Shown here piece by piece: positions 10,791-21,112 of a stretch of 64,000 nucleotides of DNA (the first letter of the stretch is position 1; each line of letters starts with the position of its first letter). The stretch comes from Campylobacterales bacterium (GTDB lineage: Bacteria > Campylobacterota > Campylobacteria > Campylobacterales > QNZT01). Both the position numbers and the translations under genes were made by a program. The stretch is from positions 1-64,000 of the forward strand of contig JAJRSK010000068.1 in assembly GCA_024278835.1 (NCBI GenBank), read 5' to 3'. The notes beneath the pieces are model-generated. The model was not told the origin of the DNA, did no database searches, and saw only the letters and a list, made by a program, of their open reading frames with translations.

Positions 10791-11288
10791 ATGAAAACAC
10801 TAACACTCATGCGCCATGCCAAATCCTCTTGGGATGACTTTTCCCTTTCTGACTTTCAGCGCCCTCTCAATGCACGAGGCGAGTATGCCGCTCCTTTGAT
10901 GGGGGAGGTATTGAAACGTAGGGGATTTTTACCAAAGCGTCTCTTATCATCTCCTGCTAATCGTGCGAAAAGTACTGCTCTTATCGTGGCTGATATCATA
11001 GGATTTGCGACTGAAGATATAGCGTTTATTGATAGTATCTATGAGTCTAGTGAGTTTAATCTTTTGACACTCATTAAATCACTAGATGAAGATGATAGTG
11101 ATATCATGATAATCGGACACAACCCCGCATTGACTGCTATTATCAATAAATTAAGCCATTTTGCTCTGCCCAATCTTCCGACAGCGGGCGTGGTGAGTCT
11201 CTCTTTTAAAAGTGCTTGGGCAGATATCAAGCCTTATGAAGGTGAACTGCTCTTTTATGAATATCCTAAAAAATATGAAGGTCTCTGA
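10791..11288 (+). CDS. SixA-like histidine phosphatase
   Basis: MKTLTLMRHAKSSWDD (RHG-type), IMIIGHNPAL; start moved to the internal ATG. Confidence 0.85.
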   Translation: MKTLTLMRHAKSSWDDFSLSDFQRPLNARGEYAAPLMGEVLKRRGFLPKRLLSSPANRAKSTALIVADIIGFATEDIAFIDSIYESSEFNLLTLIKSLDEDDSDIMIIGHNPALTAIINKLSHFALPNLPTAGVVSLSFKSAWADIKPYEGELLFYEYPKKYEGL

Positions 11289-13246
11289 TGGCGCTGATTG
11301 ATTTGATAGGGGTGAGTAAAAGTTATGATTTAAAAAAGATACTTTGTGAGGTGGACTTCTCTATGCAAGAGGGGGAACGCATCGCCATCATCGGGAAAAA
11401 TGGCGGTGGAAAATCTACCTTTATGAAGATATGTCAAGGGGTCTTGGGTTTTGAGGATGGTAGGCGTATCGTACCGCAAAATGTGAAGGTCGAGATGCTT
11501 GACCAAGTACCAAAATTTGAGATGGGTGTGAGCGTCAAAGAAGCGGTGGAAAATCAGCTCGTAGAACTTAAGTCCGCAAAAATGGAGTATGATGAGATAA
11601 GTATCGCTCTTGAAAGTGACTTTGAAAACGAATCCTTGCTAAAGCGTCATGCTTTTCTTGGTACATTTTTGGATACACACAATGCTTGGTCACTAGAGGA
11701 TAAAGTGGAACGCGTTTTGCAAGAATTTCACCTCAAAGCGTATGAGAACCGTCCTGTGGATTTACTCTCTGGTGGAGAACAAAGACGGGTGGCTTTGGCT
11801 GGATTGCTTCTTAAAAAGCCTGATATTTTACTGCTTGATGAGCCGACCAATCACCTTGATGTTTATATGGTGGAGTTTTTAGAACAGATGTTACTGCGTG
11901 AAAAATTTACCCTTCTTTTTATCTCTCATGATAGATACTTTTTAGACAATATCGCTACACGTTCTATCGAGATTGATGATTGTAAATTGCGCTCTTTTAA
12001 GGGTGGATATAGCGACTATATCGTTGCCAAAGAAGCACTCATGAAATCGTTACAAAAGAGCCATGAGACGCTTTTAAAGGTCTTAAAAGGTGAAGAAGAA
12101 TGGCTTCATCGTGGGGTAAGAGCGAGGCTGAAGCGAAATGAGGGGCGCAAAGAGCGTGTTATGCAGATGCGAGAAGAGGCAAAGAAAAACCCATCGCTTA
12201 TTCGCAAGATGCAAGTAGAACTTGAAAAAGAGCAGAAAAACTTCAACCAAGCAGAGAGCAGCAACAAAAAGAAGATGCTTTTTGAGGTAGAGAATATCTC
12301 AAAATCATTGGGTGAAAAAATGCTCATAAAAGACTTTTCTATCCGGATTTTACAAAAAGATTGTATCGCAATTGTAGGAAAAAATGGTGCAGGAAAATCG
12401 ACACTCTTAAAACTGCTTCTAGGAAAGATGCAAGTGGATTCTGGCAAAATTAAAAAGGGTGAATTTAAGATAGGATACTTTGACCAACAGCGTGAGATGT
12501 TGGATGATGAGAAAGACTTGTTAGAGACATTTTGTCCACTTGGTGGAGACCGTGTGGATGTGAAGGGTTCTAGTATTCATGTCTATGGTTATCTTAAAAG
12601 CTTTCTTTTTCCTAAAGAGGATTTAAATAAAAAGGTCGGTTTGCTAAGTGGTGGAGAGAAAAACCGTGTGGCACTTGCACTCTTGTTTTCTAAAAAGTAT
12701 GACTGCCTTATTCTTGATGAACCGACCAATGATTTGGACATCAACACCATCAATATCTTAGAAGAGTACCTGCAAACATTTCAAGGTGCGGTGGTACTGG
12801 TGAGTCATGATCGGTTTTTCTTGGATAAAATCGCTAAGAAACTGCTTATCTTTAAAGGTGAGGGTGTCGTAGAAGAGAGTTATCTTTCGTATAGTGAGTA
12901 CTTGGATATCGAAAAAGAGCTCAAGGATATAGCGCATTTTGCTAAAGAGAGCCAAGTTGTTGAAAAAGTCGAAGAGAAACGTCATACAAATCGCGCCTTA
13001 AAACTCTCCTATAAAGAGAAAGAAGCCTATGAAAAACTCCCTATCATGATAGAGGAGGAAGAGCTAAAGATAGAAGAGATAAATACTTGTCTCTATGATC
13101 CTAGCTGTTATGAAGAAAAAGGGCTTGTAGCATTGAGTGAGGAGCTTAAGCAGCGTGAAGAGAGACTTGAAGAGATGGTGGAAGAGTATCTTCTTTTAGA
13201 AGAGAAGGTTGAGGAGATAGAGAGAGGGGCTCAAACTCCCTCTTAA
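11288..13246 (+). CDS. ABC-F family ATP-binding protein
   Basis: Two Walker A (GKNGGGKST, GKNGAGKST), two LSGGE signatures, no membrane domain. Confidence 0.92.
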   Translation: MALIDLIGVSKSYDLKKILCEVDFSMQEGERIAIIGKNGGGKSTFMKICQGVLGFEDGRRIVPQNVKVEMLDQVPKFEMGVSVKEAVENQLVELKSAKMEYDEISIALESDFENESLLKRHAFLGTFLDTHNAWSLEDKVERVLQEFHLKAYENRPVDLLSGGEQRRVALAGLLLKKPDILLLDEPTNHLDVYMVEFLEQMLLREKFTLLFISHDRYFLDNIATRSIEIDDCKLRSFKGGYSDYIVAKEALMKSLQKSHETLLKVLKGEEEWLHRGVRARLKRNEGRKERVMQMREEAKKNPSLIRKMQVELEKEQKNFNQAESSNKKKMLFEVENISKSLGEKMLIKDFSIRILQKDCIAIVGKNGAGKSTLLKLLLGKMQVDSGKIKKGEFKIGYFDQQREMLDDEKDLLETFCPLGGDRVDVKGSSIHVYGYLKSFLFPKEDLNKKVGLLSGGEKNRVALALLFSKKYDCLILDEPTNDLDINTINILEEYLQTFQGAVVLVSHDRFFLDKIAKKLLIFKGEGVVEESYLSYSEYLDIEKELKDIAHFAKESQVVEKVEEKRHTNRALKLSYKEKEAYEKLPIMIEEEELKIEEINTCLYDPSCYEEKGLVALSEELKQREERLEEMVEEYLLLEEKVEEIERGAQTPS

Positions 13247-16008
13247 TAATACTTTTTAAAGTGTAGTTGTGCGCCAAACTCTTCATTGCTGAGTCCATTG
13301 ATGCTGTTTTGATATCGTGTGCTAAGTTTATAACCAGTATCTTCTGAATGATTGCCACTAAGACCTGCTTCAAGCATCGTATAGATACGTTTTTCTTTAC
13401 CACTATAAACTGCAGCAATATCAAAAAATGGATGGATAGCATGGTCAAAGGTGTAGGAGTCAGCACCATAATGAAGCCCGATTCCAGCATCAGAGTAGTC
13501 GTTTTGAAGGAGCTTAGAACCTAAGTTTTCCCTGCTAAGTAATTGGCTTATCTTGCCTTTTCTTCCTGTCTCACTAAAGTTTCCATACTCGTAAAAGAAT
13601 CTGATACTGCTCAAGGGATAGTGAGAGAAAAGGTAGGTATAGTCTATATGGGTACGTATGCCATCACCTATCTTAAGATGCGTATTGTCAAAATAGTTAT
13701 TAAGATCCCCTGCAAGGGTAAATTGATGGTTTGGGGTGAGAGAAAAAACGACTTGTGAAGCGACGGTATCTCTGTTTCCAGCAAGGCGCATATAAATACT
13801 TTGGTCTGTGACTCTTGCCCCTGTTTGGATAGAGGCATGTGCTGCGATTTTTTCTGAGAGATTAGTGTGTGCTTTGATTTTCATGCCATATCTACTATCT
13901 CTTTTATCATGATAATAAGCGATATTAGCTTCGATAGCACTATCTTCATATTGTTTACGTAGACCAATAGAGATGTCATATTCATCTTGGTTTTTGATAG
14001 CCAAGCGTGCTTTGTCACTACTGGAATGATTGGCATAATGAAGTGAAGAGAGGATTCCGTATCCTTTTGCTACATAGTAGAAATTTTCAAGTTCCACATT
14101 ATTGCTTGTGAGCGCACCTCTCTTGTAATAACCCGCTTTCGTTGTCATATGATGGGTATAAGCATCATGTAAGTAGGCTAATTGTGCTTTTAGCGCAGGA
14201 TTGTATTGGTTGTTTTGGATGGCACTTTTTGTCTCTTGGATGGCTTCTTGAATCTTATCATCTTCAATCATCGAAGCTAATTTGATATGTTGAGGAACAC
14301 CGAGTGCGTAGTGTTCTATCAGTTGTTTGACCTTTTTTTTGTCTTTTAAAAGATATGCCATTTCCATCTCAAACTGAGGGCTACTTCGTCCACTATCATG
14401 ATAGAGTGTTTGTGCTTTTTTATAGTTTTTCACTTTGAGGGTACTCAGTATCTGTAATTCACGTAAATCCTTTTTACTGAGGTAAGGCTTGGTTTTTTCA
14501 AGTGCTAGCATAAACTTTTTGGGACTTGTAAACTCCATATAGGCTTGCAGATAAGATCTTAAAAATTGTTTATCTTTTAAAAGTTTAGGATTCTGTTTGC
14601 TCTGTGTATCAAGTGTGTTTAAAATATCTCTTAACAATGATTTTTTCTCAGCATCTCTGCCTTGTGCTGCTAAAATTTCAACTCTTAAAAATTGTAAATC
14701 TATCGTTTCAGGTTCGGTTTTTAGGGTCTTATCTAAGTACATCATGGCGATATCTGGCTTTTGTAGTGTGAGGTAAGCTGCTGCAAGTGGATGGTAGAGT
14801 GCTGCTGGAATAGTTTTTCTTTTCTCTATTTTGGAGACCATGTTGTTGAGTGTTTGATATTGGAAATTGTCAATGAGTGACCAGAGGATGATAGTGTTTA
14901 ATTCTATGGAATCTGGGGTGAGTGTGAGTGCTTTCTTGAGTGCTTCTTGCATATTTGCATCTTCTTTAAAGTGTTTGTGTACGCTTGCTTTGATGAGCCA
15001 ATACTTTGGATTTTGTTCCAAAATTTTAGTACTATTTTCATCAAGTTGTTCTCTATTGAAAAAAGTTTGCAAGCTGTCATACTGTTTTGTATCTAGTGAT
15101 TTTTGCAGATATTGCATCATGAAGGTGTCACTCTTAAAGAGTTGGAGTGCTTTTTGTGATAGGGATTTGACAAAATTAAGATCTTTGTCCAGATAGACGA
15201 GTTGCAATCTTTTATAGTCAATTTCTCTGGCTTTGTTTGCCTTATAAAGCATCCTAGAAGCATAAGCGGCAGTTTCTTTGTCATTGAGATACCATGCCAA
15301 GTCACTTAGTTGTCCAAAATATTTACTATTTTTTAAGCCAGATTTTGACTTTACTTCTCGTAGGACTTGATAAGATTTTTCTAAATCTTTTTGTAAAAAG
15401 TAGTATTTAGAAAGGGCTAAGGCACTTGTGACGTCTTTGTTTTTATATTTTTCAAGTGCAGGGACTATCTCTTTTGCCTCATCTATCATCCCTGTATCGA
15501 GTTGAAGGGCTAAGATAGTAGCTAAAATCCAAGAAGATGGCTCTTTTATATAACGTTTTTTTAGTAGTTGAATGGCTTCTTCTGGCTTGCCAATCTTATC
15601 ATAGATATTGATGACATCTTTGTTGTGTGTATGTTTGGCATGGTACTCTTTTTTGATAATAGGGAGGGCTTTTTTGTATTGATACGTTGCTAGAAGTTGT
15701 TGGATGAGTTTGTCAGCTAAATGTTTATCTTGTGTCTGGTTATAGAGATAAGTGATGTGATTCATGGCTTCGTTACTTTTGTTACTCCATAGGGCAACTT
15801 CACCCATTTTTTCATGCCAGAAAAGTGATTTTGGATAAACTTTTAGTGCCTTTTTGGCAATTTTATAGGCATGTGGTAAATCCTTGGAAAAGATAAAGGC
15901 CTTATACATGAGCCGCATCTCTTCATCATCTAACTTCTTTTGTGTTGCATTGGCTGTTGTGACGAGTAGAAAAAGTGCTAAAAGAAAAGGTAAAAGTATG
16001 ATTTTCAT
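13243..16008 (-). CDS. pelB: PelB-like C-terminal part: TPR plus outer-membrane beta-barrel, own signal peptide
   Basis: Starts MKIILLPFLLALFLLVTTANATQ; TPR-rich, then a barrel-like C-terminus ending LHFKKYY; pel context. Confidence 0.75.
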   Translation of the reverse strand: MKIILLPFLLALFLLVTTANATQKKLDDEEMRLMYKAFIFSKDLPHAYKIAKKALKVYPKSLFWHEKMGEVALWSNKSNEAMNHITYLYNQTQDKHLADKLIQQLLATYQYKKALPIIKKEYHAKHTHNKDVINIYDKIGKPEEAIQLLKKRYIKEPSSWILATILALQLDTGMIDEAKEIVPALEKYKNKDVTSALALSKYYFLQKDLEKSYQVLREVKSKSGLKNSKYFGQLSDLAWYLNDKETAAYASRMLYKANKAREIDYKRLQLVYLDKDLNFVKSLSQKALQLFKSDTFMMQYLQKSLDTKQYDSLQTFFNREQLDENSTKILEQNPKYWLIKASVHKHFKEDANMQEALKKALTLTPDSIELNTIILWSLIDNFQYQTLNNMVSKIEKRKTIPAALYHPLAAAYLTLQKPDIAMMYLDKTLKTEPETIDLQFLRVEILAAQGRDAEKKSLLRDILNTLDTQSKQNPKLLKDKQFLRSYLQAYMEFTSPKKFMLALEKTKPYLSKKDLRELQILSTLKVKNYKKAQTLYHDSGRSSPQFEMEMAYLLKDKKKVKQLIEHYALGVPQHIKLASMIEDDKIQEAIQETKSAIQNNQYNPALKAQLAYLHDAYTHHMTTKAGYYKRGALTSNNVELENFYYVAKGYGILSSLHYANHSSSDKARLAIKNQDEYDISIGLRKQYEDSAIEANIAYYHDKRDSRYGMKIKAHTNLSEKIAAHASIQTGARVTDQSIYMRLAGNRDTVASQVVFSLTPNHQFTLAGDLNNYFDNTHLKIGDGIRTHIDYTYLFSHYPLSSIRFFYEYGNFSETGRKGKISQLLSRENLGSKLLQNDYSDAGIGLHYGADSYTFDHAIHPFFDIAAVYSGKEKRIYTMLEAGLSGNHSEDTGYKLSTRYQNSINGLSNEEFGAQLHFKKYY

Positions 16009-17054
16009 TTGATATCCTTTTTTTGCATGAGTTTAAGAGAGAGCCTTTTGGCGAGATCAGCACGTCCTGCTTCCAGATAAAGTTTGAGTAGTATCTTGAT
16101 AGTGTCACTCTCTTGGAGGTAGTCATCTTCATACGCTTGTACGATAGTGGCAGCTTCTTTGGCTTTGTTCGATGCACGAAGTTGCTTGATAATTTTGAGT
16201 AGATAAGCTCTTTTTTCAACATGGTTTTTTGCTTCTTTATAGAGGGATAGATAGAGTGGTATCGCTTTATCTGCCTGTTTTGTCAGTAGATAAAAATAGG
16301 CAAGATTATCACCTTTAAGTCCCAATTCCTTTGCATTCAAAATGACTTTTTTATCCATAGATAAGAGAGCATCTAGCCAGAGGATACTCTCATGCGTGTC
16401 TTGTTTTACCAATTCTAGCAACGCCTCTTTATCGATAGTTGTTTGATTGAGATCATGTGCTAAATAGTGCAAATTTTTAAGCCATTTTAACTGTTCGTTT
16501 CTTGGGCATTGTGAGAGGATATTGAGATTAAATTTAAGTGCTGTCTGTTTCTCTTTGAGGGCAAGTGCGGTATAGTAGAGGGTTTTGCTCTTATTGATAT
16601 CATGATATTCAACATCGGCGATATGGGATAATAGTGTGGCATTTTCTTGTAAGAGTAGTGCTTTTTTATGGATATTTTTCTCTTTTTCTAAGCGTACGTT
16701 GTTGATTTGAAGAGAGAGCAGAGAAACTTCTTGTTGGATTTTAGGTGTTTTGTCTTCTCTGAGGGCTAAGAGTAAATTCTTAGCCAAATGAAACTTTTTT
16801 TGTTGATAAAGTATCTTTGCCATTTCCAAGACTAAGTCAGCATTTTCGGGCTCTAGTCGTATCAAGTTGTGTAGGTAGATAGAAGTTAAGTCATAATTAC
16901 TTTTTTCTTCTAGTATCTGTTCTTTTAATCCTTGCCTAGGAAATAGTAAAACTAAAACGGCTAAAAAGAGTAGTGCTAGTGTGAGAAGTTCACCCTTTGA
17001 TATGATTTTTTGATGATTAATGGCATCTTTGTGTAACATAAACATCCTTTTCAT
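16005..17054 (-). CDS. PelB-like N-terminal part: inner-membrane-anchored TPR protein
   Basis: One TM (LLTLALLFLAVLVLLF) then TPR repeats; 4-nt overlap with the downstream PelB-like ORF. Confidence 0.65.
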   Translation of the reverse strand: MKRMFMLHKDAINHQKIISKGELLTLALLFLAVLVLLFPRQGLKEQILEEKSNYDLTSIYLHNLIRLEPENADLVLEMAKILYQQKKFHLAKNLLLALREDKTPKIQQEVSLLSLQINNVRLEKEKNIHKKALLLQENATLLSHIADVEYHDINKSKTLYYTALALKEKQTALKFNLNILSQCPRNEQLKWLKNLHYLAHDLNQTTIDKEALLELVKQDTHESILWLDALLSMDKKVILNAKELGLKGDNLAYFYLLTKQADKAIPLYLSLYKEAKNHVEKRAYLLKIIKQLRASNKAKEAATIVQAYEDDYLQESDTIKILLKLYLEAGRADLAKRLSLKLMQKKDIK

Positions 17055-19764
17055 CTTTAAACTTTATAATAGTCTCAGAACCTACTTTTTGCTGATGACT
17101 TTTAGGGGACGTACTGAGATAACATCCCTTTTTAATGTGATAACGTAGAGTGATCGGCATATGACCTTGAAAATGGATAGTATCACCTTGATGTGAGAGA
17201 ACTCTTGCATTGGCTGAGATGAGTCTTGTCTCTTGTGATGGTGTATGGGTAAGGAAAAGAAATTTGGTTTCTCTGTCATCTAAGTGTACATAAGCATATC
17301 CCTTCTCCTTTTTGTAGCCTAAAACACCAAGGCTTTGTTTGATACTTGGTACGCCTAAATTATCATTGACGCGCACGGTTCTCAAGTCCTTAAAACCTTT
17401 TAAGAGCCATTGGTTAGCGTCTTGTGCAAGTGAACAATCATAAAAATTTAAGACTTTAGGTGGATATTGGCTCGTAAAGATATGCATCACATCTTGTGCC
17501 AAAACCCAATCATAGACTTCTGTTAGTGCTTCATGAGAAGCATTTTTCGACCCAGAATAAAAATGATAATAGATATCTATGGGTTTTAAACGTCTTGGCT
17601 TATTGGTGAGTTTAAAGGTTTGAATTACTTTTTTAAAACCCCAAAATGGTCCTTGCCAATTATTAGTATAGACATTTTCATTTTGTTGTCCCGTGTAGAC
17701 TTGGTAGTAGTCACCTACCTTGAGAGCCAAAGGGAGGATGAGATTTAGCCATGGTCTATCATTGGTGATGATAGTATCTCCACCATTGATATTGATGATA
17801 TCATGCTTATAGGTATAGGCAAGTGTTTTTTCAGTTGGCAGACAGTCTCCCGTCCAAAATACAGTATGTGCTTTTGTTTTATTTTTTGGCATCAAATTGT
17901 TGATATAGTCTAGTGAATCACTAATTTCTCTTTTGGGTGTAAAGGAGTAGTCAATATCCCAGTGTGTGCGATAGGCTTCATTACTAGGATCTGCTTCGAG
18001 CTTTTTCCAAAAATAGGGATGGGTAAAGGTGTGTGTTGCCCCTTCGACGTAAGGTAGTTTATAAATTTCTTTGGCTGCCTTTTCTAGTCTGGCAGAGAGT
18101 TTTGGATATTTCCCATGCGGGGAAGTTTCAGATTCTACTAGTGATATGGATTGTGGGAAATGATACTTTTTGATGAAATCTTCTAAAATGATTTCAATAG
18201 AGAAACGTTTTGGATTTTCTTCTACACGGTTCATGCTCCCATCACCATCGATATGTACAAAGGAGAGACGTTTTCCATTTTCTGTACTGCTGTCAGGTAT
18301 GGGTAATGGTTTTAATCTCAAAGTCTCTTTAAAAAGTGCAAAAGGGTTGATTACCCACAAGGTGTCTTCATTGATATAATTACTCATCAAAGCATTATCT
18401 TGTACAAATCCTCCCCATGCTGTTTTTGCAGCGATAACCGAAGTTTGTTCCTGACTATTTTGGTAGCTAAGAAAAGGTTCCGCCTTAACTGCAAGATGAA
18501 TTAAGTCTTGATAATAACCAATGACAGGTTTTATCTCAAATCCCATAATATCAGACTGTTGAATTATCTTATTTTTATCGGCTTTTGGAGCACGGTTTTT
18601 AACAGTTTGTATGCCTAATTCTTTTACAATAGGGTGTTCTAGTGGTAGTCCCTCTTCCCCTGCGAAAAGTACTTTTACGCCTTTGCTAATAGCTGCTTGA
18701 ACCCACTTTAAGAGTCTGTCATTATCAGGTGAAGGTTTTTCTAGCCAAAGCACTATACCGGCATAACGCTCTTCTACATGGCGTGGTAGGGGTGCATTGA
18801 CATCTTTTAAAACAGGGACATAACCCAAATACTCTAAGGGTGTTGAAGCGTAGATATGGGCATTGGTAGAGATGATACTATCTTCATCTAAGTTCTCACC
18901 GTTATAGATGATGAGTACTTCTCTCTTAAAAGCATTTTTACTAGAGATACCATAACGCATCAAACTTTTTTCAGCGATATAGGGGATGAAGCCTTTTTCC
19001 TCTAAGGCTTTTACTGCATTTTTTCTCTCTTGATGTGTGTGACTTGGGAGATAATCAAGGGCGATGATAGGAATGTGTTTGGCTTTTACTTTTTCTAATT
19101 GTGCATCTAACCACACTCTATCTGCATCAGAAACCTCTTTATACTTGTCTGAAGTAGCGTTAAATCCGTAATAATAAGATTCAAAAAGCATCGCTTCTAA
19201 GTAGGGAGCGATATAATCAATCATCTCAAAACCACGGTTGGTGATGAGTTTCGCTTTAGGAAACTTTTGTTTAAAGCGTTGAATAAATTGGATAACACCA
19301 TTTCTAAGATAAGTTTTTTCTTCCTTGGTTACTTTTGCCAATTGATAAGAGTCTAAGGTGTCAAAAAAGAAGTTTTTAAATCCTTTTTTATAGAGCTTTC
19401 CTATCACCTGCTCTAGTAAAAAATCTTGATAAGCTTTGTCGGTGATATTTAGTAGCATACTACCCCATGCAGGGTTGTCACCTATCACCCAATTGGGATC
19501 AATATCTTTGGCAAAAGAGCGACTTTTTTGCATCTCATTGATACTGACATAGGCGTAGATATGCTCTTTGTATGTTTTAAAGCCTGAAGTATAGGGGTTG
19601 GTATGGTCTGGGTCTATGATGATAAAATCATGTATACCTACTGAAGGATAAGAAATGTCATCGCCATAATAGACCATAGCACTTTTTGAGAGCAAAGAGG
19701 CAAAAAGCATGCCTTGCAGGAGTCCTAAAAGTGTAAAAATCCTAACGAAGTAAAAAAGTTTCAT
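17017..19764 (-). CDS. pelA: PelA-like hydrolase/deacetylase
   Basis: Signal peptide; N-terminal TIM-barrel GH114-like region; FVHIDGDGS and HTFTHPYFW deacetylase-like motifs; next to pelG/pelF. Confidence 0.88.
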   Translation of the reverse strand: MKLFYFVRIFTLLGLLQGMLFASLLSKSAMVYYGDDISYPSVGIHDFIIIDPDHTNPYTSGFKTYKEHIYAYVSINEMQKSRSFAKDIDPNWVIGDNPAWGSMLLNITDKAYQDFLLEQVIGKLYKKGFKNFFFDTLDSYQLAKVTKEEKTYLRNGVIQFIQRFKQKFPKAKLITNRGFEMIDYIAPYLEAMLFESYYYGFNATSDKYKEVSDADRVWLDAQLEKVKAKHIPIIALDYLPSHTHQERKNAVKALEEKGFIPYIAEKSLMRYGISSKNAFKREVLIIYNGENLDEDSIISTNAHIYASTPLEYLGYVPVLKDVNAPLPRHVEERYAGIVLWLEKPSPDNDRLLKWVQAAISKGVKVLFAGEEGLPLEHPIVKELGIQTVKNRAPKADKNKIIQQSDIMGFEIKPVIGYYQDLIHLAVKAEPFLSYQNSQEQTSVIAAKTAWGGFVQDNALMSNYINEDTLWVINPFALFKETLRLKPLPIPDSSTENGKRLSFVHIDGDGSMNRVEENPKRFSIEIILEDFIKKYHFPQSISLVESETSPHGKYPKLSARLEKAAKEIYKLPYVEGATHTFTHPYFWKKLEADPSNEAYRTHWDIDYSFTPKREISDSLDYINNLMPKNKTKAHTVFWTGDCLPTEKTLAYTYKHDIININGGDTIITNDRPWLNLILPLALKVGDYYQVYTGQQNENVYTNNWQGPFWGFKKVIQTFKLTNKPRRLKPIDIYYHFYSGSKNASHEALTEVYDWVLAQDVMHIFTSQYPPKVLNFYDCSLAQDANQWLLKGFKDLRTVRVNDNLGVPSIKQSLGVLGYKKEKGYAYVHLDDRETKFLFLTHTPSQETRLISANARVLSHQGDTIHFQGHMPITLRYHIKKGCYLSTSPKSHQQKVGSETIIKFKDEKDVYVTQRCH

Positions 19765-21112
19765 ATTCTATATCCTCTAGTGTGTTGTTGATGACCCATA
19801 GGCTTATGATAAAGACAATGAGTAAAGATGTGGCATAACCATAGCCAAAATAGTAAGGTCCAAGATAGATGGAGAGTAGTGTTAATAGACCATTTAAGAG
19901 TAAAAATAGCAGCGATAACCACATCGTTGCCCGTCTCTTATCTAGATAAAAAAGTAGTGCTAAAACAGACATAAACCCTAGTTGTAACTGTGCCCCTATC
20001 ATATCAATATGGAAAAGATTACTATATAAAAGTGGTATATGGAAAAATGAGAATATCTCAGAGGTGTAGATATATATCATGATAGAGATGATAGTTTGTA
20101 TCCCCAGTACATCACGGATAGTATCTCGGATAGTGTTTCTCATCTCATTTTTGTAGCCATGGATAACTTCGAGTCGTCCTCCCTCTTTGACTGCGTCAAA
20201 AAAGTGTTCATAGCTTTGAGAGAAATAAGCCTCTAGTCTAAAAAAGAAGAGAGCCATGCCTGGTATGATAGTCAGATATGCCATGAAAATAGGGATATCA
20301 TAGACGACAGAGCCATGTAGTTTTCCCAGTATAGCACTCCCCGTGTCAGGATGGTACCAAAAGATAAATTTATCAATCCAAACAGCCAGAGAGTAAAAAA
20401 GTCCTGAGAATCCTAAAAACCAGTAAAAGTTTTTGCGTTTAAAAAAGTCAAAAGAGAGAAGTTTATCACTAGGATAACTTATCATGATGAGGGCAGTAAG
20501 TATGATAAAAAGTAAAATATTTCCTAATAAAAATATAAGCATTATGTTTTCTACGCTTGAGCCATATATATAAGCAAAAAAGACAATACCAATATAGACA
20601 AAAAAGTAAGCAACAAAGATAGCTTTATAGAATTTGAGGCTTGAGGCTAAGATATTGGCAAGCCAAATGGCTGTCATCATGATAAAAATATAGACAACGA
20701 GAAGGATAAAAGATATAGGTTGTTCTGGAAATACATATAATGCCAAAGGTAGTAATAGTAGTAACCCTACAAATGTCGTGACAAGCAGTGTGCCAAAGAA
20801 GGAAGGCAGGATTAAATCCTCTCTCTGTTCATAAATCTTATCAGCGATGTAACGGGTAAAAGGAAGTTGGATAAAGCCTGTTGTCATGATAGAAGAGGCA
20901 AAGGCAAAAGCATAGGTGATGATGAGTTGGTATGCAATAGGTTTTCCACTCTCATCCGAGAGATTAAAAAATCCAATAATCAATATCGCGATAATAGAGC
21001 TTACCCATGCACCTGAAGAGAGCATCGCAGCATAACCATAGGACTTCGTCAGCGCGCTTAAACTCTCTTTTTGTACCATTTTTCTTAAAGAAAATCCAAT
21101 CCCTGCCATCAC
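19742..21112 (-). CDS. pelG: PelG-like polysaccharide transport membrane protein
   Basis: 456 aa polytopic, MAGIGFSLRKMVQKESL N-terminus typical of PelG. Confidence 0.9.
   Translation of the reverse strand: MMAGIGFSLRKMVQKESLSALTKSYGYAAMLSSGAWVSSIIAILIIGFFNLSDESGKPIAYQLIITYAFAFASSIMTTGFIQLPFTRYIADKIYEQREDLILPSFFGTLLVTTFVGLLLLLPLALYVFPEQPISFILLVVYIFIMMTAIWLANILASSLKFYKAIFVAYFFVYIGIVFFAYIYGSSVENIMLIFLLGNILLFIILTALIMISYPSDKLLSFDFFKRKNFYWFLGFSGLFYSLAVWIDKFIFWYHPDTGSAILGKLHGSVVYDIPIFMAYLTIIPGMALFFFRLEAYFSQSYEHFFDAVKEGGRLEVIHGYKNEMRNTIRDTIRDVLGIQTIISIMIYIYTSEIFSFFHIPLLYSNLFHIDMIGAQLQLGFMSVLALLFYLDKRRATMWLSLLFLLLNGLLTLLSIYLGPYYFGYGYATSLLIVFIISLWVINNTLEDIEYETFLLR

Noticed and set aside
16005-16008. 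PelB-like pair as a frameshifted single gene
   Set aside because: The downstream ORF begins with a good signal peptide (MKIILLPFLLALFLLVTTANA), so a genuine two-gene split is more likely; the 4-nt overlap is ordinary.
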